Positions 53,606-63,300 of a stretch of 64,000 nt of DNA are shown in pieces. The notes beneath the pieces were generated by a model. That model worked only from the letters and a program-made list of their open reading frames with translations, made no database searches and had not been told where the DNA came from. The stretch is from contig JARVLF010000016.1 of assembly GCA_030849465.1 (NCBI GenBank), positions 496,001 through 560,000 of the forward strand. Reading direction: 5' to 3'. The DNA comes from Moesziomyces globuligerus. Its lineage: Eukaryota; Basidiomycota; Ustilaginomycetes; Ustilaginales; Ustilaginaceae. The position numbers were made by a program, and so were the translations under genes. Each line of letters starts with the position of its first letter. Position 1 is the stretch's first letter.

Positions 53606-54582
53606 TGCAAGAAATCAAGTTACACAAGTCTGCTGTGGTGAGGAGGGTGTGATGTGGACTGGTCCAGCGATCGAGTGCGGATCTCTCTACCATGAAGGCC
53701 GGCTGTTAGAAGCGGACGTCGACGCCACATTCGCAGATCTGGTCGGCTGTTGCGACGCTTCTGTCTGAGAACCTCCACCGAGCCAACCTCTTGGGTAGCG
53801 ACCCGACAGCTGTGCGGCTTGAGCCGCGTCCAAGCTGTAGGAGGTTGCACCTCGGCCCGTGCGGCCTTGTGGGGGTGCAGTTGAGGCGCAGGCACTCGCG
53901 CCGTGGCATGGCTCTAGCATGCTCGGAGCAGCCGACGTGCGCTTGTTGCCTCCTCTGGTCGCTCGAAGCCAGGCGGGTGAAACATGGCTGCACTGGCAGC
54001 ACGAGCGACAGCTGACCGTAGAAGCCTTTTTGCGGCGAAAATGCTGAGCAGCGGCGTGCGGATGAGGCCGGTTGCCAAGGCGAGTTGCCCGCTGCTCCCT
54101 GTGGCTCCTCGGACAAGCTCAAACGCAGGCCTGCCAAATTGGGAGGCCGAGACAGGGCCAGAGCCAGAGAAACAAGGCGCATGCGCTGCATCCACACACG
54201 CCTTTGCTCCTAAAAAAACAAAGCGTTTCCCACGCGCTGCACGGCTGCAGCCTCGAGCTGCTGCACCACTTTGCACACAAAAGCCAGATTGCCATTAATT
54301 TATTGATCCGCCTCGACCCCCCGCAATCACCTCGCATCCTTCCGCTGTGGAGCGCAAAGAGCCAAAAGAGCCCATTTTAGCGCAGCCTCATCTGGAATTC
54401 ATCAGATCGTTTCATCCGCTACCCTGACATTGCTTCTCCATCCATATCGCCGATCCGCTGTCCTTTCCCTTGCGTCCACGGCCATGTCGCTACCGGCCTG
54501 ATCCCACCTTCCATCGCAGCTACAAGCTAGACGCTCCAAAGCTCGATCAGCACCGAATCGGTGCGCGAGCACGAAAGCCACC
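53606..54582. other. Intergenic: ELC1 3' region and methyltransferase promoter
   Basis: About 1 kb; C/T-rich from 54300 to 54580 in front of the next ATG. No supported gene, RNA or repeat. Confidence 0.5.
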
Positions 54583-57500
54583 ATGATCGACCCGTTCCAC
54601 ATGTACCTTGCGCGCCGCCCCAGTCTGCGGGCGGCGGACAACAAGCCCAAAGCCGCCGCGCAGCCGCCGCAGTCGGACGCCAACGTAGCCTCCAAGAGCA
54701 GCTCGGTCGACTCCAAGTCGCAGCACAGCTCGTACAACGGCGGCGACAGCCTCTCGCCCGCCAGCACCACCTCGACCGACCTCGCGACCCACAAGACCAG
54801 CCTCGCCGGCTCCTCGGGCTCCTCCACCTCCACCGGCGCCCTCTCGCTCCAGCATCGGCTGCCCGAGTTCGAACACTTCCGACAGAGCTCGCCGCTCATG
54901 CCCGAGTTCTACCCGCGCACATCCGACTTCTTCACCCACGGCAGACGTCGCAGCAGCATCGCCGTACACGCAGACTCCAGCCCCAGCTCCAACGCTGGCC
55001 CCGCAGCGGCGGATGCAGCTCGCGCAGCGCCCAAGAAGCCGGATACCTTCCATCTCCCCCTCACCTTCGACGAGTCCGAGTCGCTCGTGGGCGAACAGCT
55101 TCCCGTCCGCCTCGGCCTGGCACCGCCCTCGCATTCGCATGGCCTCTCGGCGTCCGAGATCACCTACAAGGCTCGCGTGGGCCACGGCTACTACTTTTAC
55201 ACCCCGCCGCCGGCTCGAAGAGCCTCGTCATCATCCAAGGCTGCGGCACGCGCCCCCATGCAGCGCAGAAACACCGACACGTCCGACTCGCCCGGCCAGT
55301 CCAAGCTATCATCGACCGGCGTGCTTGCTACCAGCCCCGTGTCGCTCCTGAGCGGCGCCTCGTCCTCGGCGCATCGCGGGCGTGCAAGCAGCTCCGTCGG
55401 CGCCACGTCCGCATCCACCCGCTCCAAGTCCGGCGGTCCATCCTCGCGCCCGCGCCTGCCGCCGCCCTCGCCAGACTGCTGGCAGCCGGATGCGTACTTT
55501 AGCGTCACGCGAGCGCGCGTCAAGGGCAAGATGCGCGAGTACGTCCATCACGCCTTTGCTCCCTCGGTCGTGCCGTACTGGCACGGCTACAACACCGAGA
55601 CCATCGAGGCCGAGATGTCGACGCATCTCAACGTGCGCGCGTCGCTGCACGGCAATACGCTGCGCGACTTTCCCGAGGGTTCCCGCCCGTGCCGCGTGCT
55701 CGACCTTGGCTGCGGTCGCGGCGTCTGGTGCCTCGACATGGCGCGCGAGTGGACGACGTCCGAATTCGTCGGCCTCGACATCGTGCCGCTGCAGCCGCCG
55801 ATGCACCAGCTCGGCGACGCCGATCTCGAGCATCGCGTCAGCTGGGTCGTGGCCAACTTCCTCGAGCCGCTCCCCTTCCCGGATGCCAGCTTCGACTACG
55901 TCCACATCCGCTTCGTCCTCCAGGGCGTGCCCGAGGACAAGTGGGTCGACATCCTCAGCGAGGCGCGCCGCATCTTGGCGCCCGGCGGCGTGCTCGAGGT
56001 CGTCGAGGGCAACTACAGCTTCTTCGGCCATGCGAGTCTGGTCGACGTGCAGGAGCTCCGCGATCTCGAGCACGGCCGCACCGCGAGCAAGAAGGGCAGT
56101 GGCGTCAAGCTGCCCCGAAGGCTCAAGGTGCTCAACGATGCGTCCGACTCGGCCGACATCGACGCGATCGAGGTCGTGCTCGAACGCATGATGCACCGCC
56201 GCTTCATCAACCCCACGCCGCTCTCGGTCGTCCCCTCGGCGCTGCTCCTGCCCGGCTTTGCCAACGTCGCCAACGGCAATCCGCGCCACATCCCCGTCTA
56301 CGCCGAATCCAAGGCGCAGCGCGCCCGCGCCAAGGCGGAGCAGGAGGGCGCCGCCTCGTCCAACACGGCCACCTCGAGCGAGGACGAGAGCAAGCGCCAG
56401 GGCAAGTTCACCAGCCGCGGCCAGATCGGCAAGCCGCTCCACTCGCAGTTCGCCATGACCGACGCCGACCTCTTCTGCGCGCTCGTCATCCTGCAGCAGC
56501 TCGACCACTTTTCCTCGAGCCGCGAGCTCGTCTGGGCCGAAGCCGAGGAGGAGAAGCGGAGCCTGGCCGGCAGCGCGCAGCCCGAGCTCGCGCGGATGGA
56601 CGCGAGCCGACGCTTCGGACAGGGCAATCCGGCTGCGCTGCGGCCGTTTGCGCATCCGTGGAAGAGCAAGGACCAGTTCTACCGCGCGCTGGATGCGTGG
56701 ATCGACGGCGTGCGCGCCTCGGCCGACACGGAGCACATGCTGCACAAGTACCTCGGCTGGGAGCCCGCGCACGAGGACCTCACCGTCGAGGGTCGCAAGT
56801 ACGCCGAGCGCAGGCGCAAGATGAGCGTCTCGCCCGCCATGATTCCGTCGCTGGGGGTCGAGCCGGGCGTCGCCGCACGCGCAGACGCCGAGGAGGAGCG
56901 CGAGCGAGACGACGCGCGCGAGGCACTGCACCAGACGGACCGCGCACTCGAGGCGGCCGAGGAGGAGTCGGCGTTTGCCGTCGCGACCACGACGGCGCAC
57001 GAGGCTCCCGCGAGGTTGCAGACGCCGCGTGCGGTGGCTGGAGCGGAGGCCAAGCCGGGCGCGGGGCACGAGGCGGATGCAGCGACGCTCGTCGACAAGA
57101 AGAAGAAGAAGTCCAAGCGGCCGAGTAGCAGTGGTGGTGTGGGGTCGTCGTCGTCGGCGGCGACGGCGACGGTGACGGGGCGGACGCGGGCGTTTGGGCG
57201 GGGTGGGTCGGGCGGTGCGAGTGCGGCGCCGTTGCCTGTGCCGCTGCCGGACGCTCCGGCGTTCATGGCGGGCTATGCGTTTGCGTCGCCGGCGACCGAT
57301 CCGCAGTCGGTCTTCCGGGGCCCGGCGACCAAGGCGCGCGTCGACGGTGCAAGAAGCGCACGCAAGGGCTCGAGCGCAAAATCCACCAGCGACCGCTCCA
57401 GCCTCTCGGCCAAGACCGAGAAGGACGATGGACGCGCAAGGCCAGAACCTCCCGTGAGCGCCTCGGGCATCTCGCCTGCAGCGGCGTACGCCGCCACGCA

Positions 57501-57825
57501 GCGCGTGTCGCATGGCCTCGAGCACGAGTACCACATCGAGGCGAGCGAGGCCGACCGCGCGCACTCGCGCCCCGTCAGCCCTACGTCCGGCGCCCCACCT
57601 CAACCCAACCACGCCGCTGCGTCGCTTGGAAGTCATCCACCAGCGCTGGCGCATGCAGTGCCCGATAGATCCGTAAGCATGCCCGCTACCATGGCCCACA
57701 CAGTGCGCATCGCCGAACCGCCGCGCCCCGTGCCGCGCCAATCGCGCTCCAGCTCCCGCTCCACCGCTAGCGCCGTCGCCATGATCGGCTTCTACGACTG
57801 CACCGGCTTCCTAGCCACCGCCTAG
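54583..57825 (+). CDS. SAM-dependent methyltransferase with long disordered flanks
   Basis: A 1080-residue protein from the ATG at 54583 (MIDPFHMYLARRPS). The class I methyltransferase core begins near residue 370: RVLDLGCGRGVWCLDMAREW is motif I, FVGLDIVPLQPPM motif II, VVANFLEPLPFPDASFDYVH the acidic motif III/IV region, and EARRILAPGGVLEVVEGNY motif V/VI (about 460). This small-molecule-like or protein methyltransferase fold is seen in many fungal regulators of unknown substrate. The 310 residues before the core are Ser/Ala/Pro-rich with YFSVTRARVKGKMREYVHHA as the start of the folded part; a helical region follows the core to about 780 (WIDGVRASADTEHMLHKYLG), then a basic KKKKKSKRPSSS run and a disordered tail. 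Substrate unknown. Confidence 0.85.
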   Translation: MIDPFHMYLARRPSLRAADNKPKAAAQPPQSDANVASKSSSVDSKSQHSSYNGGDSLSPASTTSTDLATHKTSLAGSSGSSTSTGALSLQHRLPEFEHFRQSSPLMPEFYPRTSDFFTHGRRRSSIAVHADSSPSSNAGPAAADAARAAPKKPDTFHLPLTFDESESLVGEQLPVRLGLAPPSHSHGLSASEITYKARVGHGYYFYTPPPARRASSSSKAAARAPMQRRNTDTSDSPGQSKLSSTGVLATSPVSLLSGASSSAHRGRASSSVGATSASTRSKSGGPSSRPRLPPPSPDCWQPDAYFSVTRARVKGKMREYVHHAFAPSVVPYWHGYNTETIEAEMSTHLNVRASLHGNTLRDFPEGSRPCRVLDLGCGRGVWCLDMAREWTTSEFVGLDIVPLQPPMHQLGDADLEHRVSWVVANFLEPLPFPDASFDYVHIRFVLQGVPEDKWVDILSEARRILAPGGVLEVVEGNYSFFGHASLVDVQELRDLEHGRTASKKGSGVKLPRRLKVLNDASDSADIDAIEVVLERMMHRRFINPTPLSVVPSALLLPGFANVANGNPRHIPVYAESKAQRARAKAEQEGAASSNTATSSEDESKRQGKFTSRGQIGKPLHSQFAMTDADLFCALVILQQLDHFSSSRELVWAEAEEEKRSLAGSAQPELARMDASRRFGQGNPAALRPFAHPWKSKDQFYRALDAWIDGVRASADTEHMLHKYLGWEPAHEDLTVEGRKYAERRRKMSVSPAMIPSLGVEPGVAARADAEEERERDDAREALHQTDRALEAAEEESAFAVATTTAHEAPARLQTPRAVAGAEAKPGAGHEADAATLVDKKKKKSKRPSSSGGVGSSSSAATATVTGRTRAFGRGGSGGASAAPLPVPLPDAPAFMAGYAFASPATDPQSVFRGPATKARVDGARSARKGSSAKSTSDRSSLSAKTEKDDGRARPEPPVSASGISPAAAYAATQRVSHGLEHEYHIEASEADRAHSRPVSPTSGAPPQPNHAAASLGSHPPALAHAVPDRSVSMPATMAHTVRIAEPPRPVPRQSRSSSRSTASAVAMIGFYDCTGFLATA

Positions 57826-57998
57826 CTCAGCTCGCTCGTTTTTGCTGCTTCATGTTTCAGCTCTGTTCGCGGAAATACCACGATACCCTTGTGTCTCGAG
57901 CTGGATGGGCAGGGATGCGGAATGTGTGTGTGTGTGGTTGGCAAGGCATACAAATACAAGTGGGCAGCGGGGGAGCGGTCTATGGAGAAAAAAGGCGT

Positions 57999-58967
57999 TT
58001 AGATGACTTCGATGATGCGCGTGGCCGCGTCGTTTCTGAGCGCGGTCTCGAGCGTGTTGGTGAGGTGGTCGATCCGGGTGAGGCCGACGTTGATGAGGTC
58101 GAGGAGGGACTGGGGATGGATGGGGCTGCCGTAGGATTTGTCGAGGACGCAGATCTCGCGCTGTGCGTTGAGCACGAGCGTGAGCTTGGAGTGGGCCAGC
58201 GTCTCTTCCAGCAGCGAAGGATCGAGAAGCGCCACGGTCCTGTTGTCGCTCGCACTCGCTTCGGACGAGGCGGTAGCGTCGATCAGGTGGTCGTCATCGT
58301 CGTTGGCCGCGGGCGTCACCTTGTCGGTGGTGAGGTTGTTGAAGATGGCAAATGTGACACACAGTGGTGTGTGGTGGATCGCGAGCGGGACGGGAACTCT
58401 TTCGTCGGCGCTGTAGAGTCGGACTTGATTGCCATTCTCGATCGAGTAGTCGGGTCTTCGGAAGTGTCGGAGCGAAAGCATGGAGCTCAAAACGGCGGCA
58501 TCCAACGCCGCCCCTGTATCCGACAGCAGGTGTACGGTCAGATGAACATTCCAGACCTGCTCGCCCGCAACGACGCAGAGCGCCTCTCGATCCACCGCCT
58601 CGGTCCGTCGGACGGCTTTCTCGATCAGACGGTCGAAGAGCACCTCGCGTGCGCGAGCCGACGAGTTGGCTCCACCCCCGGTTGTATCGTACTCGACACC
58701 CGCCATGGGCGAGATGTCGGTGGTGATCTGCAGGAATCCTTCGTAAGGTCGATCGGATCGTGGCGGCATCAAGGTCGCTTTGACCGACGTCGACACGCGC
58801 GTGCCGTTGATCGCCACAGTGACGTTGCCGAGTTCCTCGCCGAACGAAATGTCGATCGGTCGCTCGGCGAGGAAGGAGCGACCATCGACGCGAACGCCGT
58901 CCTGGAGGCACGAGAGCATGAACTCGGCCTCCGTCACCGAAGGCTCCAACATCTGTCCCGGCGGCAT
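57999..58967 (-). CDS. RRP45: Exosome RNase PH-like subunit Rrp45 (EXOSC9)
   Basis: A 322-residue protein from the ATG at 58967, whose context (CCAAG before it) is good; an in-frame ATG at 59090 would add 41 residues with no family likeness. Rrp45 is one of the six RNase PH-like ring subunits of the RNA exosome, which degrades and trims RNA in nucleus and cytoplasm; the eukaryotic ring is catalytically inactive. Diagnostic segments are FMLSCLQDGVRVDGRSF, RPIDISFGEELGNVTV, YEGFLQITTDISPMAG, ALCVVAGEQVWNVHLTVHLL, SLRHFRRPDYSIENG and VPLAIHHTPLCVTFAIF. The C-terminal tail is shorter than in human EXOSC9. The gene lies 173 nt from the convergent methyltransferase, and a retrotransposon begins just beyond its start. 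Confidence 0.93.
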   Translation of the reverse strand: MPPGQMLEPSVTEAEFMLSCLQDGVRVDGRSFLAERPIDISFGEELGNVTVAINGTRVSTSVKATLMPPRSDRPYEGFLQITTDISPMAGVEYDTTGGGANSSARAREVLFDRLIEKAVRRTEAVDREALCVVAGEQVWNVHLTVHLLSDTGAALDAAVLSSMLSLRHFRRPDYSIENGNQVRLYSADERVPVPLAIHHTPLCVTFAIFNNLTTDKVTPAANDDDDHLIDATASSEASASDNRTVALLDPSLLEETLAHSKLTLVLNAQREICVLDKSYGSPIHPQSLLDLINVGLTRIDHLTNTLETALRNDAATRIIEVI

Positions 58968-59098
58968 CTTGGCAGCGTGTGGTGTTTGGCTCCAGGTGAA
59001 TGCTTCCAGAGGTGATGGACGATGGTCAAGGCTCCTGATGACAATTGCCTCGACAGCCAGGAAGGGTGCAAGGCGCGAAAAAATCGACATCTTCCTGC

Positions 59099-59204
59099 TG
59101 TGGAGGTGTATTATGACTCATTTCTAGACGCGCTCGACGCGCGTCCCCTTGTGATTCAACTACCATCCCCTTGCCCCGGCTGACTCGACGCGTGCTCGAC
59201 AACA
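59099..59204 (+). repeat. Candidate 5' LTR (boundaries tentative)
   Basis: Begins TGTGGAGGTG and ends CGACAACA, with the expected TG...CA ends, and lies directly before a possible primer binding site. The 106-nt length is short for an LTR and the partner copy is outside the window, so the left boundary could be elsewhere. Confidence 0.3.
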
Positions 59205-59206
59205 CT

Positions 59207-59213
59207 TGGTAGC
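59207..59213 (+). other. Candidate minus-strand primer binding site
   Basis: TGGTAGC can pair with the CCA-ending 3' terminus of a tRNA such as the initiator Met tRNA (ending GCTACCA in yeast). Only 7 nt match before divergence, so another tRNA or a half-tRNA primer is possible. Confidence 0.3.
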
Positions 59214-59257
59214 TTCTGCAATCTCGATACATCATAGAAAAGTCAACACTCTACAAG

Positions 59258-60316
59258 ATGTCAAACAACCAGACAAGCAACAACACCGTGAACTCGGTGC
59301 CCACGACAGAGCGTCGTAGCGCTAGAGTAGCCGCATCGATGGCCACCCAAGGCGAAGGTGATCCATCGAGGGATGGGAGCGAGATCGAGTTCCTTCGACA
59401 GATGGTCATAGAGCTGTCTACCCAAGTCAGGGAGCTTCGATCTACCGCTCAACCCAATCAAGCTGGGAACAGACTGGTCAGTACTCGACCTGCGTTCTTC
59501 GATGGAACGGTAGAGGACAACGCAGTTCGAATGTGGATCATGCAAGTTAGAGACTGCGTTAGTCTCCTCGAGATACAGGGTGCACTGCCCACAGAACTCG
59601 AGAAGATCCTCTATGCTGCCAACAGCTTGACTGGTTCAGCCAAAGAAGCTTGGGCCATCGAACGTTCTAAGCTGGAACGAACCTTCGATGATACCGCAAG
59701 CCCTGGAACCGAGACCAATCTATTCCAGAAACTGACCTTCGATCAGTTCATCAACTGGATTAGAACGGAGTTCGAGGATATCAATGCGGTTCACAAGCGC
59801 CGACGAGACTACGATAATTGTGTCCAAGGCAAGAGACCGGTGGGGGAGTATCTCATCGAGTTCTCTAAGTTTGCCGAACGCATTGATCCCCCTATCCCCG
59901 AATCTCTAAGGGTCGAGAAGTTCAGGAAAGGTCTGAACAGGGAAGTTCTGAACCGACTTAGCCTCGTACCTGACGAGCCTACCACTCTAAGGGCACTTGC
60001 TCGATTTGCCGATAAGATCTACAGCCGGTTTCTCGATGATCAGGCAGTCGAGAGAGCTTCGAGGTCGTTTCAAAACCAGCCCAGGGTTCAGATGTCTTCC
60101 CCTGCCCAAGGTAAATCGAACCAAGGTCGAGCAAATCAAGGCAACCAGGCCAAGCTCGAATTCATGAAGCGCTGCAAGCGGAACAATCTATGCTTCAAAT
60201 GTGGTCAGGCAGGACATCGATCCTCTGACTGTGTCATCACAGTTCCACAAGGGCGTCGATTGACCTTGATCGAAGAAACACCTGCGCAGTTGGGAAATGG
60301 TCAGGATCAAGTGTGA
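59258..60316 (+). CDS. gag: Retrotransposon Gag protein
   Basis: A 352-residue frame starting MSNNQTSNNTV. Residues about 80-250 form a capsid-like retrotransposon gag domain (RPAFFDGTVEDNAVRMWIMQ, QLTFDQFINWIRTEFEDI-type segment, KRRRDYDNCVQGKRPVGEYL, FRKGLNREVLNRLSLVPDEP). Near the C-terminus the zinc knuckle CFKCGQAGHRSSDC has the CX2CX4HX4C spacing that binds RNA in nucleocapsids. It packages the element's RNA into virus-like particles in the cytoplasm. The frame ends in TGA at 60314-60316. The last 88 nt overlap the pol frame, which is read in the -1 frame relative to gag. Confidence 0.95.
   Translation: MSNNQTSNNTVNSVPTTERRSARVAASMATQGEGDPSRDGSEIEFLRQMVIELSTQVRELRSTAQPNQAGNRLVSTRPAFFDGTVEDNAVRMWIMQVRDCVSLLEIQGALPTELEKILYAANSLTGSAKEAWAIERSKLERTFDDTASPGTETNLFQKLTFDQFINWIRTEFEDINAVHKRRRDYDNCVQGKRPVGEYLIEFSKFAERIDPPIPESLRVEKFRKGLNREVLNRLSLVPDEPTTLRALARFADKIYSRFLDDQAVERASRSFQNQPRVQMSSPAQGKSNQGRANQGNQAKLEFMKRCKRNNLCFKCGQAGHRSSDCVITVPQGRRLTLIEETPAQLGNGQDQV
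60292..60298 (+). promoter_or_regulatory. Candidate -1 ribosomal frameshift site GGGAAAT between gag and pol
   Basis: In the gag frame the bases read TTG GGA AAT, so the heptamer is G GGA AAT, a canonical X XXY YYZ slip site. A -1 slip moves translation into the pol frame, which is closed by a stop at 60226-60228 and open from 60229 on. An imperfect 7-bp stem, GTCAGGG (60317-60323) with CCTTGAC (60345-60351), lies 18 nt downstream, farther than usual. Confidence 0.6.
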
Positions 60317-63300
60317 GTCAGGGAGCTCTCGATCAAAGCGCTGCCCTTGACAACAGAACATCAACATCGATCGAACAAGATTTGGTTCGAAGGGTTCGAC
60401 ACCTCAATGTTGTAGCAAATCAAGAAAATCCTGGAGATTTTTGCTTGATCGAACTACAGGTCAGAGTCGAAGGTCGCTCCTTCAAGGCTCTGATTGACAC
60501 TGGTGCATCTCGAACCTTTGTATCAAGATCTTTGGTGGACACAATCCCGCTTCGAGTAGAAGCTGAAGGTCCACAATCACAGGTAAAGCTGGCAGATGGT
60601 TCAGGTCTTCAAGTCGAAGGAACCGTACAGCTTAGAATGGAGCTAGATGGCTTCGAATATCCAACGAAAGCATTGGTGCTGCGGATGCCACACCATGACT
60701 TGATCTTAGGTATCGAGTGGCTTAGAGCAAATCAAGTCAACCTTGATTTCGAGACGAACATAGTCAGCTTTCGATTCGAGGATGGAACCATCAAGCAGGC
60801 TCTAATGGGCAGACGATCAGATCGTGTTTTGCTGTTGGACAGCATAGACAACATGGATCGGCCCCTAGATCTCCTTGATCATAAGGAGATGAACTCGATC
60901 ATGAAGAAGGAGAGTCACTGCTTCCTTCTAGTGGTGCGAGAGGATCTCGAGGTCAATCTTGATGGCTATACAGCCAAGGTTGAAGACTCGAAGATCAAAT
61001 CAATCCTCAAGAAGTATGGGAATGTCTTTCGAACAGACATACCAGAGGATGAGAGGATTGAGTCTATTCCGATGCTTCGACAACTTCAAGATAGCATCAT
61101 CTGCACAGGAGAGGAAGGACCAAAGAACATTCGAGCATATAATCTGACCACAAGTCAGCTTCGAGAGCAAGAAGAGCAGGTACGAGCCCTCTTAGATCGA
61201 GGAATGATCCGAGAAAGCTCGAGCCCATGGGGGTTTCCTGTAATCTTTGTGCCCAAGAAGGATGGAGGTTGGCGCATGTGCATCGACTATCGAGCACTGA
61301 ATGCAATCACTGCAACCAATGGGTACCCTCTACCCATCATCCAGCAATGCCTCGATCAACTCGGTCAAGCTCAATGGTTCTCGAAAATTGATCTAACCTC
61401 AGGTTACTGGCAGATTAGACTCAACAAGGAAGATGTCTTGAAGACAGCCTTCAATACTCGAATTGGGAAGTTCGAATTCTTGGTGATGCCTTTTGGTCTC
61501 AAGAATGCCCCTTCGGTTTTCCAAACCCTCGTCAACCGAGTACTTCGACCTTTTCTAGACAAATTTGTCATTGTCTACTTAGATGACATCTTGATCTACT
61601 CGAAAACGCTAGAGGAACATCGAGAACATGTTCGAAGAATCCTGGCGGTTCTTCAAGAGCATCGACTCTTTGCAAAACCCTCTAAGTGTACCTTCGGTGC
61701 CAAGTCGATCGAGTTTTGCGGTCATCTAGTTGGGCAAGGGACAATCAAGCCCCTAGAAGATAAGGTCAAGCTGATTCGAGAATGGCCTCGACCATCTTCC
61801 ATCCACGACCTGAGATCGTTCTTAGGGTTGTGCTCGTACTATCGAAGATATGCCAGGGGCTTTGCTTCGATCACAGCACCACTCTTCGATCTACTCAAGG
61901 TCAACAAAGGGAGCGGCTTAGATATCTCCTCGAAGAACAGTAGGAAAGTGCCGGTCGTCTGGAACGATCGAGCAGATCTAGCCTTTAGAAAGATCAAAGG
62001 CCTACTCTGTTCAGAACCGATCCTTAGACAGCCTGACCCTGCCTCGAAGTACACCATCGAGACAGATGCATCAGACTGGGCTATTGGTTGTGTGCTGCTA
62101 CAGGAGGATCGATCTACTGGCAAGATGCATCCTGTTGCCTTCGATGGAAGAAAGATGTCTGAAGCAGAGCTCAAGTATCCAGTTCATGAAAAGGAGCTGT
62201 TGGCCATTCGACATGCCCTTCGAACCTGGAGACACTACATCTTGAATGGTCGCAAGATTACCATTCTGACTGATCATCAAAGTCTAGCCCAGATACCAAA
62301 GACCAAGATTGCCTCGAAGAGGTTAGAAAGATGGATTGCGGAATTCGGGGAGTACGACCTGGATATCAAGTATCGAGCAGGGGAAGAGAACACAGTTGCA
62401 GATGCAATTTCCCGTCGATCGGATTTCTTGGGCTCTCTAACGGAGGAACCGAATCATCTAGACCTCATCAAGACTTATCTAAGGCAGGGAGACGTCCCTG
62501 ATGGCCTAGAAAGGTCACTGGTGCTCGAAGAAGCAGGTCACTGGAGGCTCGACGCAGATGATCAGTTAGTGCGGATTCTCGAAGATGGCGAACAAGCACC
62601 TTACCTGGAGCCCATGCATCGATCTCACTTTTTGAACAAGATGCATCGATCGTATGGCCATCTAGGAGCAGCAGGTCTGCTAGGTCTGGTTCGAACCAGG
62701 GCATACTGGCCACACATGCAGGCAGACCTATCGAGGTTCTGTAAGACATGTGTCGAGTGCCAAGTATCGCAAGGTTCACGATCGAACCAAGATCGAGAAC
62801 TCGCACAAGTCATGGCAAGTTCAACTATCCAGCCTTTTGAAAGGTGGGGGATCGATTTCATTGGTCAGCTACCGAAGACATCTAGCGGTAACCAATGGAT
62901 TCTAACAGCAATCGACTATGCAACAGGCTGGCCTATTGCAAAGGCTCTACCAGATGCAAAAGCCTGGAGGGTTGCCGACTTCATCTACGAAGAGATCGTA
63001 CTCAACTTTGGGGCACCCAAAGAGATTCTAAGCGATAATGGTTCCAACTTCCTGGCCGAAGTTGTCGAACATCTGCTTCGAACGATCAAAACGCGGCATC
63101 GATTGGCTACAGCATACCACCCAAGGACAAATGGAAAAGTTGAAGCCTTGAATGGGATTATTGGCAAGATGTTGACTCGATCAATGGTAGGAAAGAGCAC
63201 GAGGCTATGGGATCAATATCTAGCCAATGCGATCTTTGCTTGCCGGGTTCGAAAGTCGACTGCAACTGGTCAAAGCCCATTTTTCCTGACCTATGGCATC

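Noticed and set aside
55309..57741. 810-codon ORF antisense to the methyltransferase
   Set aside because: Arg-rich shadow frame of a GC-rich gene; no motif.
58967..59090. 41-residue N-terminal extension of Rrp45 from the ATG at 59090
   Set aside because: No family likeness, and the ATG at 58967 has a better context and the right distance to the first conserved block. It remains possible.
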